Of a stretch of DNA of 64,000 nt, positions 8,774-17,937 are shown in pieces. The DNA is from Bradyrhizobium sp. (GTDB lineage Bacteria; Pseudomonadota; Alphaproteobacteria; Rhizobiales; Xanthobacteraceae): the NCBI RefSeq assembly GCF_027307225.1, contig NZ_DAHUXJ010000015.1, forward strand, positions 124,001-188,000, read 5' to 3'. A program made the position numbers and the translations under genes. Numbering within the stretch: the stretch's first letter is position 1; every line of letters begins with the position of its first letter. The notes beneath the pieces were generated by a model. That model saw only the letters and a list, made by a program, of their open reading frames with translations, searched no databases and was not told where the DNA came from.

Positions 8774-9978
8774 CACTGCCCTCCCTCGGACAGATCGACC
8801 GAAGCTCCGCCCCCTGCGCCATCACCGCTCCTGACGGCGTGGGTGGCAGCGGATGCACCTTGGTTGACCGACTGCGCACGCTTCATGCGACGCGCCCAAG
8901 CCGGGGGCGCTTCCGCAGCCGGCGAACCACTTGCGAATTTGGCAGCCATCCGCCGCAGCGGGCTGACGATGGCAGAGCCGCCCGCGCTCGCGACACCCGA
9001 CAGCCCTCCAGCGCGGTAGGCACTTGCCGCTCCGCTTGCGACCGAGGCAGCGCCGCGGGCGCCGCCCACAAGCGCGCCACCGGCGAGTCCGGCACCGCCG
9101 GCTGCGAGACCGGCGCCAGCGACGATGGCGCCCCCCGCGGCGAGGCCAGTGCCGACCGCGGCACCCGCACCGAGCTGTGGCCCGCCCGACACAATGCCAT
9201 TGGCAATACCGGGTCCGAAAATACCGAGGCCGAGAAGGGAAAGCGCTCCCAGCACCAGCGCCATGGCTTGATCGATCGTCGGCTGATTGCCACCGAATCC
9301 CGCTGTGAATTGCGCAAATAGCGTCGATCCAATGCCGACGATGACGGCTAGCACTAGAACCTTGATGCCGGACGAAATCACATTGCCTAGCACACGCTCG
9401 GCGGCAAAAGCGGTCTTGCCGAACAGCCCGAACGGGATGAGCACGAAGCCCGCGAGTGTCGTCAGCTTGAACTCGATGAGCGTGATGAAGAGCTGGATCG
9501 CCAAAATGAAGAACGCGAGCAGGACCACGATCCAGGCAAACAGCAGAATCGCGATCTGCGCAAAGTTCTCGACGATGCCGACATAACCCATCATGCTCCA
9601 AATTGACTCGAGCAGCGGCCGCCCAGCATCCAGCCCCACCTGTGCGATCTTTCCCGGCCTCAGAAAATCGGCTGAGGAAAGTCCTGTTCCGGAAGCTTTC
9701 AGCCCCAGACCGGCAAAACTCTCGAAGATGACGCGCGCCAGCGTGTTCCAGTTGCCAATCAGAAAGGCGAAAACACCGACAAACAGGGTTTTCCTGACAA
9801 GACGCGCGAGAATGTCCTCATCCGCTCCCCATGCCCAGAACAGGCCAGCCAGTGTGACATCGATTGCGGCTAGCGTGGTAGCGAGATATCCAACCTCACC
9901 TCCGAGCAGCCCGAACCCGGAATCGATGTACTGGGTGAACGTCGCCAGAAACTGATCGATAATGCCTGTGCCACCCAT
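8773..9978 (-). CDS. trbL: Conjugal transfer protein TrbL (VirB6-like)
   Basis: Polytopic inner-membrane component that forms part of the DNA channel. The 401-aa protein has six or more hydrophobic helices in the first 270 residues (for example FILAIQLFITLIEFKLTTLA). A flexible Gly/Ala-rich stretch follows (repeats of AAGGA and AGAGLAAGGAG, about residues 265-330), with a polar tail. That architecture, starting MGGTGIIDQFLATFTQYIDS, is characteristic of TrbL. It lies between trbK-alt and trbF. Confidence 0.94.
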   Translation of the reverse strand: MGGTGIIDQFLATFTQYIDSGFGLLGGEVGYLATTLAAIDVTLAGLFWAWGADEDILARLVRKTLFVGVFAFLIGNWNTLARVIFESFAGLGLKASGTGLSSADFLRPGKIAQVGLDAGRPLLESIWSMMGYVGIVENFAQIAILLFAWIVVLLAFFILAIQLFITLIEFKLTTLAGFVLIPFGLFGKTAFAAERVLGNVISSGIKVLVLAVIVGIGSTLFAQFTAGFGGNQPTIDQAMALVLGALSLLGLGIFGPGIANGIVSGGPQLGAGAAVGTGLAAGGAIVAGAGLAAGGAGLAGGALVGGARGAASVASGAASAYRAGGLSGVASAGGSAIVSPLRRMAAKFASGSPAAEAPPAWARRMKRAQSVNQGASAATHAVRSGDGAGGGASVDLSEGGQ

Positions 9979-9981
9979 GGG

Positions 9982-10356
9982 CTACTCCTTTCCGGACTGC
10001 TGAAGCGAAGGGTATCCAGCCGGCAGGCGATCCTCGTCCTTTGGCGGAACGAACAATGAAGAGCCTCCTTGAGGAGCCCCGCTGTCAGACGATGCAGATG
10101 GTGTCTTTCCGAGAAATTGGCGGCGTTTCTCGGCCCAGGCCTTGCGGCATTCCGACAGCGCGTCTTTCTGCTCATCGGTTACGGAGCGGCACTCCGCCAG
10201 CTTTGTTGCCAGCGGATCGGATGCCTGGGCAGTGGATGTGGCTGATGGAGTCTGGCCTTCGTCATCGCGCAGTCGAATTGCGCAGGCTGCGACAATGAAG
10301 ACGACGAGCAGCATGGCCGCTGCCATCGACAATCTCTCGAGCTTTGTTTTCTTCAT
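9982..10356 (-). CDS. trbK: Putative entry-exclusion protein TrbK-alt
   Basis: A 124-aa small protein with a basic N-terminus, one hydrophobic segment ending in a lipobox-like VAACA (about residues 10-26), then a charged region rich in Cys, Lys and Glu (ECRSVTDEQKDALSECRKAW). This matches the TrbK-alt family found between trbJ and trbL, thought to block entry of related elements. The start overlaps the trbJ stop (TGATG). The role in exclusion is inferred from position and family. Confidence 0.87.
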   Translation of the reverse strand: MKKTKLERLSMAAAMLLVVFIVAACAIRLRDDEGQTPSATSTAQASDPLATKLAECRSVTDEQKDALSECRKAWAEKRRQFLGKTPSASSDSGAPQGGSSLFVPPKDEDRLPAGYPSLQQSGKE

Positions 10357-11090
10357 CAGTGAAACATCTGCACAGTTATGGGTTGATAGCCTTGCCCTGG
10401 GGCGATGAACCGGCGCAGTTGCTCCCTGCTTTGGTCCTGCGCTGTGGCATGTTGCGCGGACTCCAGATTTTGCGCGCGCCCGTGGGCGGCGACGACGGCC
10501 GTGAGATCGGCGAGTTGCTGTGCTGCCAGCGCCAGGAGCTGATTGCCGGCTTGGCTTGCCTGCAAAGCACCAGTCGCGCCCTGGCTCGAGGTGACGAGCG
10601 CCGACATCTGGGTACGATTGGTATTGATGTTGCCGACGACGGTCGCTTGGGTTCGCATGGCATCCTGGAGGCCCGCCATCGCATTTTGCCAGCGCGTTTG
10701 GGCATTCGCGATCAGCGCTTGATCCGAAAGGCTGGATGACGCCGCCGCGTAGGTCGTCGAGAATGCGTGGTCGATCTGCCCGATGTCGTAGGCGATGCGC
10801 TGGGCTTGGGCGAGAAGCTGCTGGGTTCGCAGGATCGACTGCTCCAACTGCAACAAGGATGAGAACGGCAAGGTCGCCAAGTTCTTCGCCTGGTTGATCA
10901 GCATTTGCGCTTGATTCTGGAGCGACACAATCTGGTTGTTGATCTGCTGCAAAGCGCGAGCCGCTGTCAGCACGTTCTGCGCATAGTTGTTAGGATCGAA
11001 GACTACCAACTGCGCCGGGGCAGGCTCGACGCCGAGGGAGAGTGTGATGGCGACGATGCTGCCGCTAACGAGACGATGGAAGCGCTTCAT
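10356..11090 (-). CDS. trbJ: Conjugal transfer protein TrbJ (VirB5-like)
   Basis: Secreted minor pilus/adhesin component. The 244-aa precursor has a signal peptide (ending near VEPAPAQ) and then a mature coiled-coil-rich chain containing NNYAQNVLTAARALQQINNQ and many Gln/Ala heptads, typical of TrbJ. The ATG overlaps the trbE stop (ATGA). In the periplasm it assists pilus assembly and host-cell contact. Confidence 0.93.
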   Translation of the reverse strand: MKRFHRLVSGSIVAITLSLGVEPAPAQLVVFDPNNYAQNVLTAARALQQINNQIVSLQNQAQMLINQAKNLATLPFSSLLQLEQSILRTQQLLAQAQRIAYDIGQIDHAFSTTYAAASSSLSDQALIANAQTRWQNAMAGLQDAMRTQATVVGNINTNRTQMSALVTSSQGATGALQASQAGNQLLALAAQQLADLTAVVAAHGRAQNLESAQHATAQDQSREQLRRFIAPGQGYQPITVQMFH

Positions 11091-13528
11091 TTCGACGCCT
11101 CCAGGTCATTGAGATGCGGGATGAGATCTGTGGCCCATTCGATCTCGCGGGCCTTCAACCAGCCGGACGCAAAGCCGTCGCGGCCATGATCGGTAAGGAC
11201 CTGTTCGATCAAAAGTTGGTCGGACTTGGAGGAAGCGGCGGTAAAAGCGAGCGCGACTTCGCCGAGCCCGAGTTCGAACAGACGATTGCCGCGGCGCGAC
11301 TGGCAATAGTAATCGCGCTTCGGGGTGGCCCGAGCCAGGATTTCGATCTGCCGGTCGTTCAGCCCGAAGCGCCGGTAGATCGCCATGATCTGAGGTTCGA
11401 TGGCGCGGTCGTTCGGCAACAACACCCGGGTTGGACAGCTCTCGATGATGGCTGGAGCGATCGCCGAACCGTCGATATCGGCGAGCGACTGGGTTGCGAA
11501 GATGACGGACGCATTTTTCTTGCGTAAGGTTTTTAACCATTCGCGCAGCCGTCCAGCGAAGTCCGCATCGTCCAGCGCCAGCCACCCCTCATCGATCACG
11601 AGCAGCGTCGGCCGGCCGTCAAAGCGCGCCTCGATCCGATGAAACAGATAGGCAAGGACTGCGGGCGCAACGGCGGTCCCAATCAGGCCGTCCGTCTCGA
11701 AGACCTGGACGGATGATTCTCCCAGCCGTTCGCTTTCGGCATCGAGCAGGCGATCGTAGGGTCCACCGATGCAATAGGGCTGCAAAGCCCGTTTCAAAAC
11801 GTTCGACTGCAAAAGAACGGACAGGCCGGTAAGTGTGCGCTCCTCCACGGGAGCGGAGGCCAACGAGCTCAGCGCTGACCAGAGGTGCTCCTTGGCCTCC
11901 GGTGTGACCTCGATCCGCTCACGGCTCAGGATCGAACTGATCCAATCAGCCGCCCAGCCGCGTTCCGCGACATCATCGATTCCGGCGAGGGGCTGGAGAG
12001 AAACGAATTCAGAGCTCTCGCCGGCGAGCGCGCCACCGAGGTCATGCCAATCGCCGCCCATGGCGATCGCAGCGGCCCGGATCGATCCGCCGAAATCGAA
12101 GCCAAAGATCTGAGATCCGGGATAGCGGCGGAACTGCAGCGCCATCAGCGCCAATAACACCGACTTGCCGGCCCCTGTCGGTCCGACCACTAGCGTATGG
12201 CCGACATCGCCGACATGGAGTGAAAAGCGAAACGGCGTTGATCCTTCCGTTTTGGCCAGGAACAGAGGCGGAGCCTTGAAGTGGTGATCCCTCGCCTCGC
12301 CCGCCCACACGGCGGACAGCGGGATCATGTGCGCCAAATTCAAAGTCGAGAGCGGTGGTTGGCGCACATTGGCGTAAACATGACCGGGGACGCTGCCGAG
12401 CCAAGCCTCGACCGCGTTGACCGTCTCGACCATACAGGTGAAATCACGCCCCTGAATGACCTTCTCGACGAGGCGGAGCTTCTCATCGGCGGTGGCAGGG
12501 TCGTCATCCCAGACTGATATTGTCACTGTAACAAAACCTTCTCCAATCTGGTCCGAGCCCAATTCTTGCAGCGCCGCGTCGGCATCCATGGCCTTGTTGT
12601 GGGCATCGGTATCGAGAAGAGCGGAAGCCTCATTGGTCATGACTTCCTTGAGGATTGCGGCCACCGACTTTCGTTTGGCGAACCATTGTCGCCTGATCCG
12701 GGTCAGGAGTTTCGTTGCATCCGTCTTGTCGAGCATGATGGCGCGTGTCGACCAGCGGTAAGCGAACGGAAGGCGGTTCAAATCGTCGAGAATTCCGGGC
12801 GTCGTCGCTGTCGGAAATCCCACCACCGTCAAGACTCGCAGATGCGCGGCCCCGAGCATCGGCTCAAGGCCGCCGGTCAGAGGCTGATCGGCGAGCAACG
12901 CGTCGAGATACATGGGTATTTCTGGTACCCTGACCCGATGCCGTTTGGTCGAGACCGTCGAGTGCAGATAGGTGAGCGTCTCCTCGTCGTCGAGCCAGGC
13001 ACATTCCGGCATGAAACCCTCAACGAGCTGCAGCACACGGCTGGTGCGATCGGCGAACAACCGGAGAATCTCGCGCGCATCAGCATCCACGGAGCGGTTG
13101 CTCCCTTCGTAGAGCAACCGTTCGGCTTTCGCCGTACCTTCAGCCGGCGGGAGATATAGAAATGTCAGAAAATAACTCGACTCGAAGTGGGCGCCGGCCT
13201 CTTCGAACTGCGCGCGCCGCTCTGCATCGACCAGAGAGGAAGCCGCGTCGGGAAACGTGTCGGGCGGATAATTTCCTGCCGAGTGACGTTGCGCCTCGAC
13301 AAAGATCGCCCAACCGGATTCCAGGCGGCGCAGCGCGTTATTGAGACGGCCGGCAACGGCAACGAGTTCGGCCGGCACCGCGCTGTCGAGGTCCGGTCCC
13401 CGAAATTTTGCAGTGCGCTGAAACGACCCGTCCTTGTTGAGGACGATCCCCTCATCGACAAGGGCCGCCCACGGCAAGAAATCTGCGAGGCGGGTATTGG
13501 AACGGCGGTATTCGGCAAGATTCATCAT
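11087..13528 (-). CDS. trbE: Conjugal transfer ATPase TrbE (VirB4-like)
   Basis: Cytoplasmic AAA+ ATPase that powers pilus assembly and substrate transfer. At 813 aa it has the normal family length. The N-terminal VirB4 domain (about 1-420) is followed by a Walker A, VVGPTGAGKSVLLAL (about residue 450). Walker B is TLLVIDEGWLALDDADFAG, with IFATQSLADI and the arginine-containing C-terminal motifs after it. Two adjacent ATGs are possible; I take the first. It is the largest gene of the operon and is intact. Confidence 0.96.
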   Translation of the reverse strand: MMNLAEYRRSNTRLADFLPWAALVDEGIVLNKDGSFQRTAKFRGPDLDSAVPAELVAVAGRLNNALRRLESGWAIFVEAQRHSAGNYPPDTFPDAASSLVDAERRAQFEEAGAHFESSYFLTFLYLPPAEGTAKAERLLYEGSNRSVDADAREILRLFADRTSRVLQLVEGFMPECAWLDDEETLTYLHSTVSTKRHRVRVPEIPMYLDALLADQPLTGGLEPMLGAAHLRVLTVVGFPTATTPGILDDLNRLPFAYRWSTRAIMLDKTDATKLLTRIRRQWFAKRKSVAAILKEVMTNEASALLDTDAHNKAMDADAALQELGSDQIGEGFVTVTISVWDDDPATADEKLRLVEKVIQGRDFTCMVETVNAVEAWLGSVPGHVYANVRQPPLSTLNLAHMIPLSAVWAGEARDHHFKAPPLFLAKTEGSTPFRFSLHVGDVGHTLVVGPTGAGKSVLLALMALQFRRYPGSQIFGFDFGGSIRAAAIAMGGDWHDLGGALAGESSEFVSLQPLAGIDDVAERGWAADWISSILSRERIEVTPEAKEHLWSALSSLASAPVEERTLTGLSVLLQSNVLKRALQPYCIGGPYDRLLDAESERLGESSVQVFETDGLIGTAVAPAVLAYLFHRIEARFDGRPTLLVIDEGWLALDDADFAGRLREWLKTLRKKNASVIFATQSLADIDGSAIAPAIIESCPTRVLLPNDRAIEPQIMAIYRRFGLNDRQIEILARATPKRDYYCQSRRGNRLFELGLGEVALAFTAASSKSDQLLIEQVLTDHGRDGFASGWLKAREIEWATDLIPHLNDLEASK

Positions 13529-13536
13529 GGAAGACC

Positions 13537-13800
13537 TCAGGTGTTGAGATGGCCGGGAATACGGAGGTGTCGGCGAACGACTTCGACGAAGTCAGGGTCG
13601 CGTTTGGCCGCCCAGACGGCGGCCATGTGGCCGACAAACCAAAGCAGGAGGCCTGCGAGCCAGAGGCGAAGGCCGATACCAAGAGCAGCGGCGAGCGTGC
13701 CGTTAAGAATCGCGATGGAGCGTGGCGCGCCGCCCATGAGGATTGGCTCAGTGAGAGAGCGATGGATGGGCGTCTCGTAGCCTGGGATCTGTCCGTCCAT
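13537..13800 (-). CDS. trbD: Conjugal transfer protein TrbD (VirB3-like)
   Basis: An 87-aa inner-membrane protein that works with the VirB4-like ATPase. It begins MDGQIPGYETPIHRSLTEPI, has two hydrophobic stretches (about residues 28-66) and ends with DPDFVEVVRRHLRIPGH, all typical of TrbD. The ATG at 13800 shares its A with the trbC stop. The longer frame that contains it reads antiphase through trbC and is not real. Confidence 0.93.
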   Translation of the reverse strand: MDGQIPGYETPIHRSLTEPILMGGAPRSIAILNGTLAAALGIGLRLWLAGLLLWFVGHMAAVWAAKRDPDFVEVVRRHLRIPGHLNT

Positions 13801-14120
13801 CAGATCATCACTCCGCCGCCGAACGAGAAGAACGACAGGAAGAAGCTCGATGCGGCAAAGGCGATCGACAAGCCGAACACGATCTGAATTAGCCGCCGAA
13901 AACCGCCCGACGTATCGCCAAATGCGAGCGATAGCCCGGTAACGATGATGATGATGACAGCGATGATCTTGGCGACGGGACCTTCGACGGACTGCAGGAT
14001 CTGATTGAGCGGCTGCTCCCACGGCATGTTGGAGCCCGCAGCCTGCGCTGAACTGACGGCAAAGCAGGTGGCAGCAATTGCCGTGGTCGAAATCACACCT
14101 AGCCGAAATCGAATAATCAT
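13800..14120 (-). CDS. trbC: Conjugal transfer pilin TrbC (VirB2-like)
   Basis: Major pilin subunit, 106 aa. A signal sequence ends at about AQAAGS (residues 25-30). Two membrane helices follow (KIIAVIIIIVTGLSLAFG and IVFGLSIAFAASSFFLSFF) around a short polar loop, as in TrbC pilins, which are often cyclised by a TraF-type peptidase. A traF homologue is present at 24.2 kb. The ATG overlaps the trbB stop (ATGA). Confidence 0.93.
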   Translation of the reverse strand: MIIRFRLGVISTTAIAATCFAVSSAQAAGSNMPWEQPLNQILQSVEGPVAKIIAVIIIIVTGLSLAFGDTSGGFRRLIQIVFGLSIAFAASSFFLSFFSFGGGVMI

Positions 14121-15085
14121 GATGGATCCCCTATGGCTGCGAGGCTGTAATCGCCCGAAGAACCGAGCCCGGTAACCGCAGCGAGTTCGGCAAGGCGACG
14201 ATCGGCACCGCGCCCGGAAAGCACGGCGATAACGTTGATGGTCTCCGCAATCAGGGCGCGCGGCACGGTGACGACGGCTTCCTGAATGAGCTGTTCGAGT
14301 CGACGCAGCGCGCCAAGAGCGGTGCCTGAATGGATGGTACCGATGCCGCCTGGATGACCTGTGCCCCAGGCTTTGAGCAGATCGAGAGCCTCTGCACCGC
14401 GAACCTCGCCGATTGGAATGCGATCGGGTCGTAGGCGCAGCGATGATCGCACCAACTCTGAGAGCGAGATCACGCCGTCCTTCGTACGTAGCGCCACGAG
14501 ATTCGGCGCCTTGCACTGAAGCTCCCGCGTATCCTCGATCAGAATGACCCGATCTGAGGACTTGGCGACCTCGGCCAACAGCGCGTTGGTCAGCGTTGTC
14601 TTGCCGCTGGAGGTGCCTCCCGCGACCAGGATGTTCTTGCGGGCCTCAACTGCAGTCCTTAGAGCAGCTGCCTGCCCCGGTGACATGATCCCTTTGATGA
14701 CGTAGTCGTCCAGCGTGAACACCGCGACCGCCGGCTTGCGGATGGCGAAGGCTGGAGCTGCAACAACCGGCGGCAGCAAACCCTCGAAGCGCTCCCCCGT
14801 CTCGGGCAGTTCGGCCGAGATGCGCGGGCTGCCCGCGTGGACTTCGGCACCCACATGATGCGCGACCAATCGAACGATGCGCTCTCCGTCCGAGGCAGAA
14901 ACGAACTCGCCGGTATCTGCCAAGCCGCTCGATAGGCGGTCGATCCACAACCGGCCGTCGGGGTTGAGCATCACCTCAATGACGGCCGGATCTTCGAGGA
15001 AGCGGCCGATGGCCGGTCCAAATGCCGTGCGCAGCATGCGCGCGCCACGCGAGATCGCCTCCGATTGAATGGAATGGATTGTCAT
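14117..15085 (-). CDS. trbB: Conjugal transfer ATPase TrbB (VirB11-like)
   Basis: Hexameric secretion ATPase at the base of the T4SS. The 322-aa protein has the N-terminal domain, then Walker [18 protein letters not shown], an Asp box ([11 protein letters not shown]), the His box ([13 protein letters not shown]) and Walker B-like [19 protein letters not shown]. The ATG at 15085 gives the usual N-terminus ([12 protein letters not shown]). It is the first gene of the trb operon; the region upstream holds the TTCTTTTTCTACGCC motif. Confidence 0.95.
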   Translation of the reverse strand: MTIHSIQSEAISRGARMLRTAFGPAIGRFLEDPAVIEVMLNPDGRLWIDRLSSGLADTGEFVSASDGERIVRLVAHHVGAEVHAGSPRISAELPETGERFEGLLPPVVAAPAFAIRKPAVAVFTLDDYVIKGIMSPGQAAALRTAVEARKNILVAGGTSSGKTTLTNALLAEVAKSSDRVILIEDTRELQCKAPNLVALRTKDGVISLSELVRSSLRLRPDRIPIGEVRGAEALDLLKAWGTGHPGGIGTIHSGTALGALRRLEQLIQEAVVTVPRALIAETINVIAVLSGRGADRRLAELAAVTGLGSSGDYSLAAIGDPS

Positions 15086-15187
15086 CGCCGTCCCCAACCA
15101 GTGAGGCCGTCTCGAGCGGCCTCTGATGGGGATGAATAGAAAAGGCAGCAAACAGATTAACGCAACAAGACGCTAACCCGGTTCGTA

Positions 15188-15206
15188 GACTGGCGTAGAA
15201 AAAGAA
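15188..15206 (-). promoter_or_regulatory. Conserved TTCTTTTTCTACGCCAGTC motif upstream of trbB
   Basis: Read on the minus strand, this 19-mer lies about 100 bp before trbB. Nearly the same sequence occurs before the second RHH gene (17902-17920) and, shorter, before traG (20460-20471) and at 28088-28103. Repetition ahead of separate transfer units suggests a promoter element or operator; the RHH proteins encoded alongside are possible binders (inference). Confidence 0.5.
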
Positions 15207-15296
15207 GCGTCAGGCAATACGACAAACGGAGACGCGGCGCGGGCTGCTCTTCCGCAAGTGGTCGTTCAACTAAAATGGTTGGATGCTGACGTGTCG

Positions 15297-15449
15297 TTAT
15301 GTCAATTTCGCTTTGATGAGATTGAGCGCGTCCGCCCCGGCGGCGATCACCAGTTCGCCGAGCCCAAGCATCTTGCGGCTCTTGAGGTCGCGCGCCTTGT
15401 CCTGCAGCGCTTTGAGTTCCCCGTCAAAATCCCGCGGCTTGCGTATCAC
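15297..15449 (-). pseudogene. traD: TraC/TraD-like conjugal transfer protein, truncated
   Basis: The 50-residue frame reads RKPRDFDGELKALQDKARDL and then KSRKMLGLGELVIAAGADAL. This is the conserved N-terminal block of the small TraD (and related TraC) proteins of Ti plasmids and rhizobial ICEs. After this point the sequence diverges and stops within eight residues, where the family normally continues (inference from the general family pattern). A GTG fits the start. It lies between trbB and the intruding MFS gene, so the insertion event may have disrupted it. Confidence 0.6.
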
Positions 15450-15714
15450 GTCCTCCAGCGATGTTGAGCGATGATAGTTGAGCCCCGGGAATGAACCGGA
15501 CGACAGAACAGGTGCGGGTATCTTGCCGTCGATCGATCGAGGCTGAATCCTGCAAAGTCCCGGATGCGGTCGTCCGTATGACAGGTGCTGTACAGGTCCA
15601 CGCTTTGCTGAACTGACCGGCGTCAGCCGTGAGCGGCTGATTGACAACATACTCTCGATCGTGTTCCAGCAGGGCCGCTCGGTGACCCCGGCGGGAAACC
15701 AATTTTCGCGTATC

Positions 15715-17070
15715 TCACCATTCAATGCCTTCGCACGGCTCCAGGACGGGAAGGTCCGTCGCGTGCATCATGGAGCCGGTGGGAGGTTCACGCTCTCCGA
15801 TAACCAACCGACTAAGGTGTTTGCCGAGCCTCCGGATCGATGGAAGCGCGAACCAGACCAAAGCCGCCAGTTGAAGAACTGCGCTAAGACCGAATGCGGC
15901 CTGATATGCGGCTATCGGGTAATGTCCGTCCTGAGACGGCCATTGTTCGATGACGAGACCAATACCGTATTGGATGAGGAACGCCCAGCCGAAGTGCAGG
16001 AGGTTCAGACCGCCGTTGGCGCGCGCGGCAACCTCCTTGGGAAAATAATCGGCTACGACCGCGAAGCTCAGCACGGTGGCAGCGCCAGCGATCGAGACCA
16101 TCGACCACGGCAAAATTGACGGCAACGGGATACGCAAAATCAGCACGAATTCTGCGAGAATGAGCAACCCACCGACGCAAGCCAAGAAACTTTCCGTCCG
16201 GATGCTCCGCTTGCGCAGTCGATCAGCGGCAGCGCCAAGCAACAGGGCTCCAAGGCTTAGGACGAGAGCCATGAGAAACATGTGAGCGGCGCGGCTTTGA
16301 CGGTCGAGTCCTTCGACATCGGTAAGCCAGGCGGACGCCCACAAGGACTGGAAAGCCCAGGACGAACCAATGCAGGCGGCGGAAAGCGGGGCAACCCTCA
16401 GGAAGCGCGGATCCGAATAGATCAATCGTAATGTAAGCGGCTTGCGGTCGATGGCAGCTGTCTCGGATTCTGCGACAGGTTCGGGAGCGACGATATAAAC
16501 GAGTCCACTCACCAGAACTGTCGCCAAGGTCAGAATGCCGAAGAGGCCGCGCCATCCCACCGACTCCAACAACCAATCTGTTGGCGCCGTTGCCGTGACT
16601 GCGCCGAGCGAACCCAACATGATCATCCAGCCGTTGGCGAGCGCGACGCGCTCTCTCGGAAACCAGGTGACAATGGATTTGAGTCCAGCCATTAACGAGC
16701 CGGCAACGCCAAGCCCAATCATAGCGCGCGCGATAAGAAGCTCCGGGAAGCTCGACGCATTACCGAACAACGTAGCGCCCCCAGCCGCGATGACCAGGAG
16801 CACGCCTTGGACTCGCCGCGGACCGAAACGATCCAGAAAGGCGCCTATGGGAATCTGAAAAAGTCCAAAGACCAGAAAGTACACCGAAGCAAGCAGGCCG
16901 AGCTCGGCGGCATCGAGCCCGAAGTCGGATGCCAGCGCCGGAGAGATTGCGCCATTAATCGTCCGAAAAAGGTAGGCAAGGTAATAACCGGCGGCGAAGG
17001 GCAAGAACACCGAGAGTATCAGGCGCCATTTGGAATGTTGGCGGTCTTCCGAGGCCGGCCGTCCTGTCAA
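15715..17070 (-). CDS. MFS transporter inserted in the transfer region
   Basis: A major facilitator superfamily permease with 12 predicted helices. The first begins WRLILSVFLPFAAGYYLAYL, and the conserved loop 2-3 motif reads GAFLDRFGPRRVQG. The full frame reaches 17256, but its first 60 residues overlap the RHH gene and look non-native. A TTG at 17070 puts the first helix 15 residues from the start, so I prefer it. Substrate unknown. No partner genes are present. It interrupts the usual traG-copG-trbB order, so it is probably a late cargo insertion. Confidence 0.75.
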   Translation of the reverse strand: MTGRPASEDRQHSKWRLILSVFLPFAAGYYLAYLFRTINGAISPALASDFGLDAAELGLLASVYFLVFGLFQIPIGAFLDRFGPRRVQGVLLVIAAGGATLFGNASSFPELLIARAMIGLGVAGSLMAGLKSIVTWFPRERVALANGWMIMLGSLGAVTATAPTDWLLESVGWRGLFGILTLATVLVSGLVYIVAPEPVAESETAAIDRKPLTLRLIYSDPRFLRVAPLSAACIGSSWAFQSLWASAWLTDVEGLDRQSRAAHMFLMALVLSLGALLLGAAADRLRKRSIRTESFLACVGGLLILAEFVLILRIPLPSILPWSMVSIAGAATVLSFAVVADYFPKEVAARANGGLNLLHFGWAFLIQYGIGLVIEQWPSQDGHYPIAAYQAAFGLSAVLQLAALVWFALPSIRRLGKHLSRLVIGEREPPTGSMMHATDLPVLEPCEGIEW

Positions 17071-17131
17071 TTCGGCATGATCAGGGTGCAGAGCCTCATC
17101 CAGCGGATTGTGGCTCGCCGCTTTGAAAGGT

Positions 17132-17848
17132 CTAGTTCGAGAGGCGGCGAAAGTAGGAGTTGCTGCCGCCCTCCCCGGCGGCAGCAGAAAAAGAAGGAAC
17201 AACACCCGGAGCCGGAGGATTTTGGTCGATATCCGAACGCTTGGGATCGCGTTCACTCATCGTCGGCTTTGAATGACTGCGCTCCGCGGAGTTGACACGC
17301 CCGATCGTCTCCTGCATCAGGGGACGGTCCGATCGAACGCGCCGATCAACCTGTTCGGCAAGAACCTTGAAGCGTTCGTCACCCAGGGCTGCCGCCTCCT
17401 GCTGCCGCTCTGGCGAAAGCGGCGGCATAACGGAGAGGTGATAGCGAGCGTGTAGCGCGATGGTTTCAGCCAACATGCGAACGTCGTGCTCGAGCCGATC
17501 GAACCTGTGGTCCATATCGTCAAAACGCTCGTGCATGATATCTTCAGCTGATGCGGCCGGACTTAGAAACCGTTCAAGGGCGGCTTCGACCAGCATGCTC
17601 TTGCCAAGCCCCGGTCGTTCGGTTGCGGTAGAAAATCGATTGTAGAGCTCCTCGGTCAACCGTACGGTTACCTTGCGACTCCGCTTAGGTTTACGCGTGG
17701 AAGCCGACGCCGCTTCGGTCTCGGCTTGGCTCGCCTGCATTTCGACTTCGCCGTGGAGCTGCATAACATTCTCTCCAATCGCTACGAACGCGCTGATCGG
17801 GGCCGCGACTTCCGACGCGGTGATCAGATCATTATTTCTGAGCGACAT
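17132..17848 (-). CDS. Ribbon-helix-helix (CopG-type) protein with long C-terminal tail
   Basis: A 238-aa protein. After a 45-residue leader comes an RHH domain (SRKVTVRLTEELYNRFSTAT, then LVEAALERFLSP, about residues 55-95), a coiled segment (DDMDHRFDRLEHDVRMLAET), and a low-complexity tail of about 70 residues. The layout up to residue 170 parallels the neighbouring RHH protein at 17938-18375, indicating an old duplication. The tail overlaps the longest form of the MFS frame, suggesting the 3' end was remodelled when that gene arrived. CopG-like proteins near traG usually regulate transfer genes. Confidence 0.78.
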   Translation of the reverse strand: MSLRNNDLITASEVAAPISAFVAIGENVMQLHGEVEMQASQAETEAASASTRKPKRSRKVTVRLTEELYNRFSTATERPGLGKSMLVEAALERFLSPAASAEDIMHERFDDMDHRFDRLEHDVRMLAETIALHARYHLSVMPPLSPERQQEAAALGDERFKVLAEQVDRRVRSDRPLMQETIGRVNSAERSHSKPTMSERDPKRSDIDQNPPAPGVVPSFSAAAGEGGSNSYFRRLSN

Positions 17849-17901
17849 AAGAGAAGAACCGCATTGAGTTTGTTTTCAACCAGCCGATGATGCCGAGCAG
17901 A

Positions 17902-17920
17902 GTCTGGCGTAGAAAAAGAA
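17902..17920 (-). promoter_or_regulatory. TTCTTTTTCTACGCCAGAC motif upstream of second RHH gene
   Basis: This 19-mer differs from the copy before trbB at one position. It lies 54 bp upstream of the 17848 start, between the two RHH genes. Its placement suggests that the RHH gene and what follows form a separate transcription unit sharing control with trbB. Confidence 0.5.
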
Positions 17921-17937
17921 AGAGATGGCAAGACGGC

